This document shows, piece after piece, positions 23,235-25,841 of a DNA stretch of 25,841 bases. A program made the position numbers and the translations under genes. This DNA is from Candidatus Treponema excrementipullorum (lineage in GTDB: Bacteria; Spirochaetota; Spirochaetia; Treponematales; Treponemataceae). Where the stretch lies: contig JAHLFV010000166.1 of NCBI GenBank assembly GCA_018883625.1, positions 1 through 25,841 on the forward strand. The letters run 5' to 3'. Within the stretch, counting starts at the first letter, position 1; every line of letters starts with the position of its first letter. Under the pieces are notes generated by a model. That model searched no databases. It had not been told where the DNA came from and saw only the letters and a program-made list of their open reading frames with translations.

Positions 23235-24371
23235 TTGATTCAATTTGCAGACGAAGCGATAATAGAAGTCAGATCTGGTAAGGGCGGAAACGGTTGTATT
23301 GCCTTCCGTAGAGAAAAGTATGTTCCCATGGGGGGACCGGCCGGCGGTGACGGTGGCAAGGGGGGAGATGTGATTTTTCAGGTAAAACGTAATCTCCGAA
23401 CCTTGGCTCACATGCGGTATAAGCAGGTATTTAAGGCTCGCAATGGCGGGGATGGTATGGGTAGTAACCGGTATGGTAAAAACGGCGAAGACGTTATTAT
23501 TCCCGTTCCGCCGGGAACGACCCTTTATGATGCGGAAACAGGAGAGTTGATCAGGGAATTTACTACCGAAAGCGAAGATCAGCAGTTTTTGTTTTTAGTA
23601 GGTGGTAAAGGTGGCTGGGGTAATGTTCATTTTAAAACTTCTACCAATCAGGCACCTCGTACTGCACTGGAAGGTAAACCGGGAGAGGTGCGCCGGCTTC
23701 GAGTGGAATTAAGTATTATGGCTGATGTAGGACTGGTAGGTTTTCCTAATGCAGGAAAGTCTTCTTTGTTGGATCATTTTACCAACGCCCGGCCTAAAAT
23801 CGCCCCTTATCCTTTTACCACAAAGATTCCCAACTTGGGAGTATTACATGCCGATTCTGAACGGGACATTATAATTGCTGACATTCCTGGTATCATAGAA
23901 GGTGCATCTGAAGGAGCCGGCTTGGGAATTCGTTTTTTGAAGCATATATCCCGAACCGCAGCATTGCTTTTTATGATAGACTGTTCCGATGACAGCTGTT
24001 TGACGGCTTACGAAACATTACAGCAGGAATTGGCTTCTTTTTCAAAGGAGTTGGCAGCCAAGCCTCGTATCGTTTTGTGTAACAAAATGGATACGGAAGG
24101 AGCAGAAGACCGTTTTCATTTGGTTGAAGAGGCCGTTCATAAGCTCAATCCTGAAGAGGTTGTTATTCCTCTTTCCATACTGGAAAGAAGAGGTTTGAAT
24201 AACGTTCGGGAAGAAATTTTGCGTCTTGTGGAAACTATGGAAGAGCAAGGCTATGTAGGCCCCCGGGGTGTAAACAAAAAAAACGGAAATGCTCAGGAAA
24301 AGTCCGACTTTCTGAAAAGCCGATCTGTCTGTGATGTGGAGCCTATTCAGTACCCTGGAAGTCAGGAGTAA
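23235..24371 (+). CDS. obg: GTPase Obg/CgtA
   Basis: This ribosome-associated GTPase acts in 50S assembly and stress signalling. The 378 residues have the glycine-rich Obg fold (about 1-160), then the G domain with G1 GFPNAGKSS (169-177), DIPGIIEGA as G3, and NKMD as G4. There is no C-terminal OCT domain; a short charged tail follows. The start is TTG at 23235, giving MIQFADEAIIEVRSGKGGNG, which aligns with the normal Obg N-terminus; no ATG fits. AGGA at 23224-23227 is the likely ribosome binding site and touches the terminator T-run. Confidence 0.95.
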   Translation: MIQFADEAIIEVRSGKGGNGCIAFRREKYVPMGGPAGGDGGKGGDVIFQVKRNLRTLAHMRYKQVFKARNGGDGMGSNRYGKNGEDVIIPVPPGTTLYDAETGELIREFTTESEDQQFLFLVGGKGGWGNVHFKTSTNQAPRTALEGKPGEVRRLRVELSIMADVGLVGFPNAGKSSLLDHFTNARPKIAPYPFTTKIPNLGVLHADSERDIIIADIPGIIEGASEGAGLGIRFLKHISRTAALLFMIDCSDDSCLTAYETLQQELASFSKELAAKPRIVLCNKMDTEGAEDRFHLVEEAVHKLNPEEVVIPLSILERRGLNNVREEILRLVETMEEQGYVGPRGVNKKNGNAQEKSDFLKSRSVCDVEPIQYPGSQE

Positions 24372-24373
24372 GT

Positions 24374-24991
24374 ATGCGTATCGCTGTTTTGGGAGGCAGT
24401 TTTAACCCCATTCACATAGGTCATCTTTTTTTAGCTGATGAAGTATGTACACGACTGGGGTATGACAGGGTATATTTTGTTTTGGCAAATATACCTCCCC
24501 ACAAAGAGTTGGCTCAAGGTGCCTCCACTGAGCAGCGATTGGAAATGCTTCAAGTGGCAATTAAAGACGATTCTCGTTTTCAGGCAGAAACCTGTGAAAT
24601 ACAGCGAGGAGGTATTTCATATACTTATGACACATTGCAATTTCTGGGAAACAGAGATGGGAACATAATTGATGGTAAGTTCGGTTTGATAATGGGGGAT
24701 GATTTGATAGAGGGCTTTGAGTCCTGGCACAATTACTCCCAGTTACCGGAGATTGCAGATATTATTGTTGCTCACCGTATGACACAGGGGATGGCCGGGG
24801 CTAAAGAGCTCCCCTTTCATTACAAACATACTCGGTTGACAAACAGTGTATTACCAGTGTCTTCCAGTGGAATTCGGGACAATATAAAGATTGACAAAAA
24901 TACCGATAAAGGTTCTTGGCGGTATCTTGTTCCGAAGGAAATATATCAGTATATTATACAGAGACGACTTTATGGATACGGAAACACTTGA
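24374..24991 (+). CDS. nadD: Nicotinate-nucleotide adenylyltransferase
   Basis: NadD makes deamido-NAD from nicotinate mononucleotide and ATP in NAD synthesis. The 205 residues show the nucleotidyltransferase motif GGSFNPIHIGH (7-17), NIPPHK, GDDLIEGFESWHNY and the C-terminal SSSGIRDNI, the family's ISST-x-IR motif. The ATG begins two bases after the obg stop, with AGGAG inside the end of obg. It overlaps yqeK by 20 bases. Confidence 0.95.
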   Translation: MRIAVLGGSFNPIHIGHLFLADEVCTRLGYDRVYFVLANIPPHKELAQGASTEQRLEMLQVAIKDDSRFQAETCEIQRGGISYTYDTLQFLGNRDGNIIDGKFGLIMGDDLIEGFESWHNYSQLPEIADIIVAHRMTQGMAGAKELPFHYKHTRLTNSVLPVSSSGIRDNIKIDKNTDKGSWRYLVPKEIYQYIIQRRLYGYGNT

Positions 24992-25538
24992 ACGAGTCAG
25001 AAAATATGCTTTGGTGGCAGAGTCACCGGGGCGCTACGAACATTCACTGCGGGTAGCAGATACGGCTCGGGAACTATGTGAAACTTATAATTTTGACGGA
25101 GATAAAGGGTATTTTGCCGGCTTAGCTCATGATATATGTAAGGATATGAGTCCACACATGATTTTATCCATGGTGGCTAATGACGGAAAACCTATTACTT
25201 CTATAGAAAAGGAAAAACCGGCCCTGCTCCACGGTAGGGCTGCCGCCGCATTGTTAAAAAAAGATTTTGGGGTTACAGATAACGAAATCTTGGAAGCTGT
25301 TTCTGTGCACACTTTCGGTGCTCCCGATATGGGTAATTTGGCAAAGATTTTGTATGTTGCAGATAAAATAGAGCCGGGAAGACCGCAAGTTACGGAAGAA
25401 TATTTGGATAGACTTTCAAATCTTTCGTTGGACGAGCTGGTGATATTTGTATTGAAAGAAAATATCGAGTACTTGGAAACCCGGGGTAAAAAGATTTCAC
25501 CGGCAACACGAAAACTCCTTAGTGCTTTGGAGGGGTAA
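24972..25538 (+). CDS. yqeK: YqeK-type HD-domain hydrolase (Ap4A hydrolase family)
   Basis: Family members hydrolyse symmetrical diadenosine tetraphosphate to ADP. The 188-residue HD protein has His24 in HSLRVADTA, the His53-Asp54 pair in GLAHDICKD, His87 in LLHGRAAAA, His113 in HTFGAP and Asp131 in KILYVADKIEPGR, as expected for YqeK. I chose the ATG at 24972 because an in-frame ATG at 24891 would add 27 residues inside nadD that do not match the family. The stop shares one base with the next ATG (TAATG). NadD-YqeK adjacency is common in Gram-positive bacteria and treponemes. Confidence 0.92.
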   Translation: MDTETLERVRKYALVAESPGRYEHSLRVADTARELCETYNFDGDKGYFAGLAHDICKDMSPHMILSMVANDGKPITSIEKEKPALLHGRAAAALLKKDFGVTDNEILEAVSVHTFGAPDMGNLAKILYVADKIEPGRPQVTEEYLDRLSNLSLDELVIFVLKENIEYLETRGKKISPATRKLLSALEG

Positions 25539-25841
25539 TGAAAAATTATCAGGGAATAAAATCGGAAAAAAGCGTTATTTTTATTTTTCTTGTTTTTTTT
25601 ATCATTATTGTCACTTCGATCATAATGATAACATCTTTACAGACAAACCCTGTAGCAGAAATTATTGAAAATGACGAAGCGTTAAAAATCCTTTTTGTGT
25701 TGGAAGACGGAGAACAGGTACTTTTTACAGATGTGTTTATTTACTATCCTGTTTCAAACAGAGGTGCTCTTTTTAACATACCAGGAAATACGGGGGCGAT
25801 TTATTCCAGTTTAGGACGTGTAGACAGAATAGATGCAGTAT
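25538..25841 (+). CDS. LCP (LytR-CpsA-Psr)-like protein, N-terminal part (3' end outside window)
   Basis: 101 codons are visible from the ATG at 25538, which overlaps the yqeK stop, with GGAGGGG inside yqeK as ribosome binding site. A short cytoplasmic tail is followed by one membrane helix (about residues 12-34), then an outward domain beginning ALKILFVLEDGEQVLFTDVFIYYP and RGALFNIPGNTGAIYSSLGRVDRIDAV, which resembles the start of an LCP domain. LCP enzymes attach glycopolymers to the envelope. The order obg-nadD-yqeK-LCP supports the call, but the diagnostic arginines lie beyond the edge. Confidence 0.7.
   Translation, partial: MKNYQGIKSEKSVIFIFLVFFIIIVTSIIMITSLQTNPVAEIIENDEALKILFVLEDGEQVLFTDVFIYYPVSNRGALFNIPGNTGAIYSSLGRVDRIDAV

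Overview
The window looks like part of a Treponema-type spirochaete chromosome of moderate G+C. Every convincing gene is on the + strand. The assignment rests on three things: a OadG-OadA-OadB sodium-pump decarboxylase operon, the gene order rplU-prp-rpmA-obg-nadD-yqeK-LCP, and a 560-residue protein that resembles a family I associate with treponemes. I cannot name the species.

Layout. 1-774: 3' part of a HipA-like kinase gene, AT-rich and probably accessory. 970-3606: rfbB-rfbA-rfbC, the first three steps towards dTDP-rhamnose; rfbD is not in view. 3787-7952: a sodium-translocating oxaloacetate decarboxylase operon with a good promoter, oadG, an oadA carrying two tandem biotinyl domains, oadB with a signal-peptide-like N-terminus, and a strong terminator. 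Between oadB and that terminator lies the oddest structure here: an 85-bp unit present four times in an A-B-A-B pattern. Each unit copies the last 13 codons of oadB and launches a 23-codon mini-ORF ending in the same 13 residues. All base differences within the shared coding part are synonymous. 8088-11641: promoter, TPP riboswitch and the thiamine ABC transporter thiB-thiP-thiQ. 11705-13870: a lipoprotein glycoside hydrolase of family 3 and an RluA-type pseudouridine synthase. 14077-17406: three overlapping genes for an RNA m5C methyltransferase, a membrane-anchored divergent polysaccharide deacetylase and TsaD. 17530-20120: the 560-residue unknown and a YfiH/LACC1-type protein. 20276-22069: argS. 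22112-23223: rplU-prp-rpmA with a strong promoter, a possibly structured leader and a terminator. 23235-25841: obg (TTG start, only 11 bases after the terminator T-run), nadD, yqeK and the start of an LCP-family gene.

The window is therefore mostly housekeeping (translation, tRNA modification, NAD synthesis, thiamine uptake, sodium bioenergetics), with surface-sugar and toxin-like genes at the left edge. The most likely undescribed element is the oadB-tail mini-ORF array at 7545-7877. No tRNA, rRNA, CRISPR array, insertion sequence or prophage was seen.
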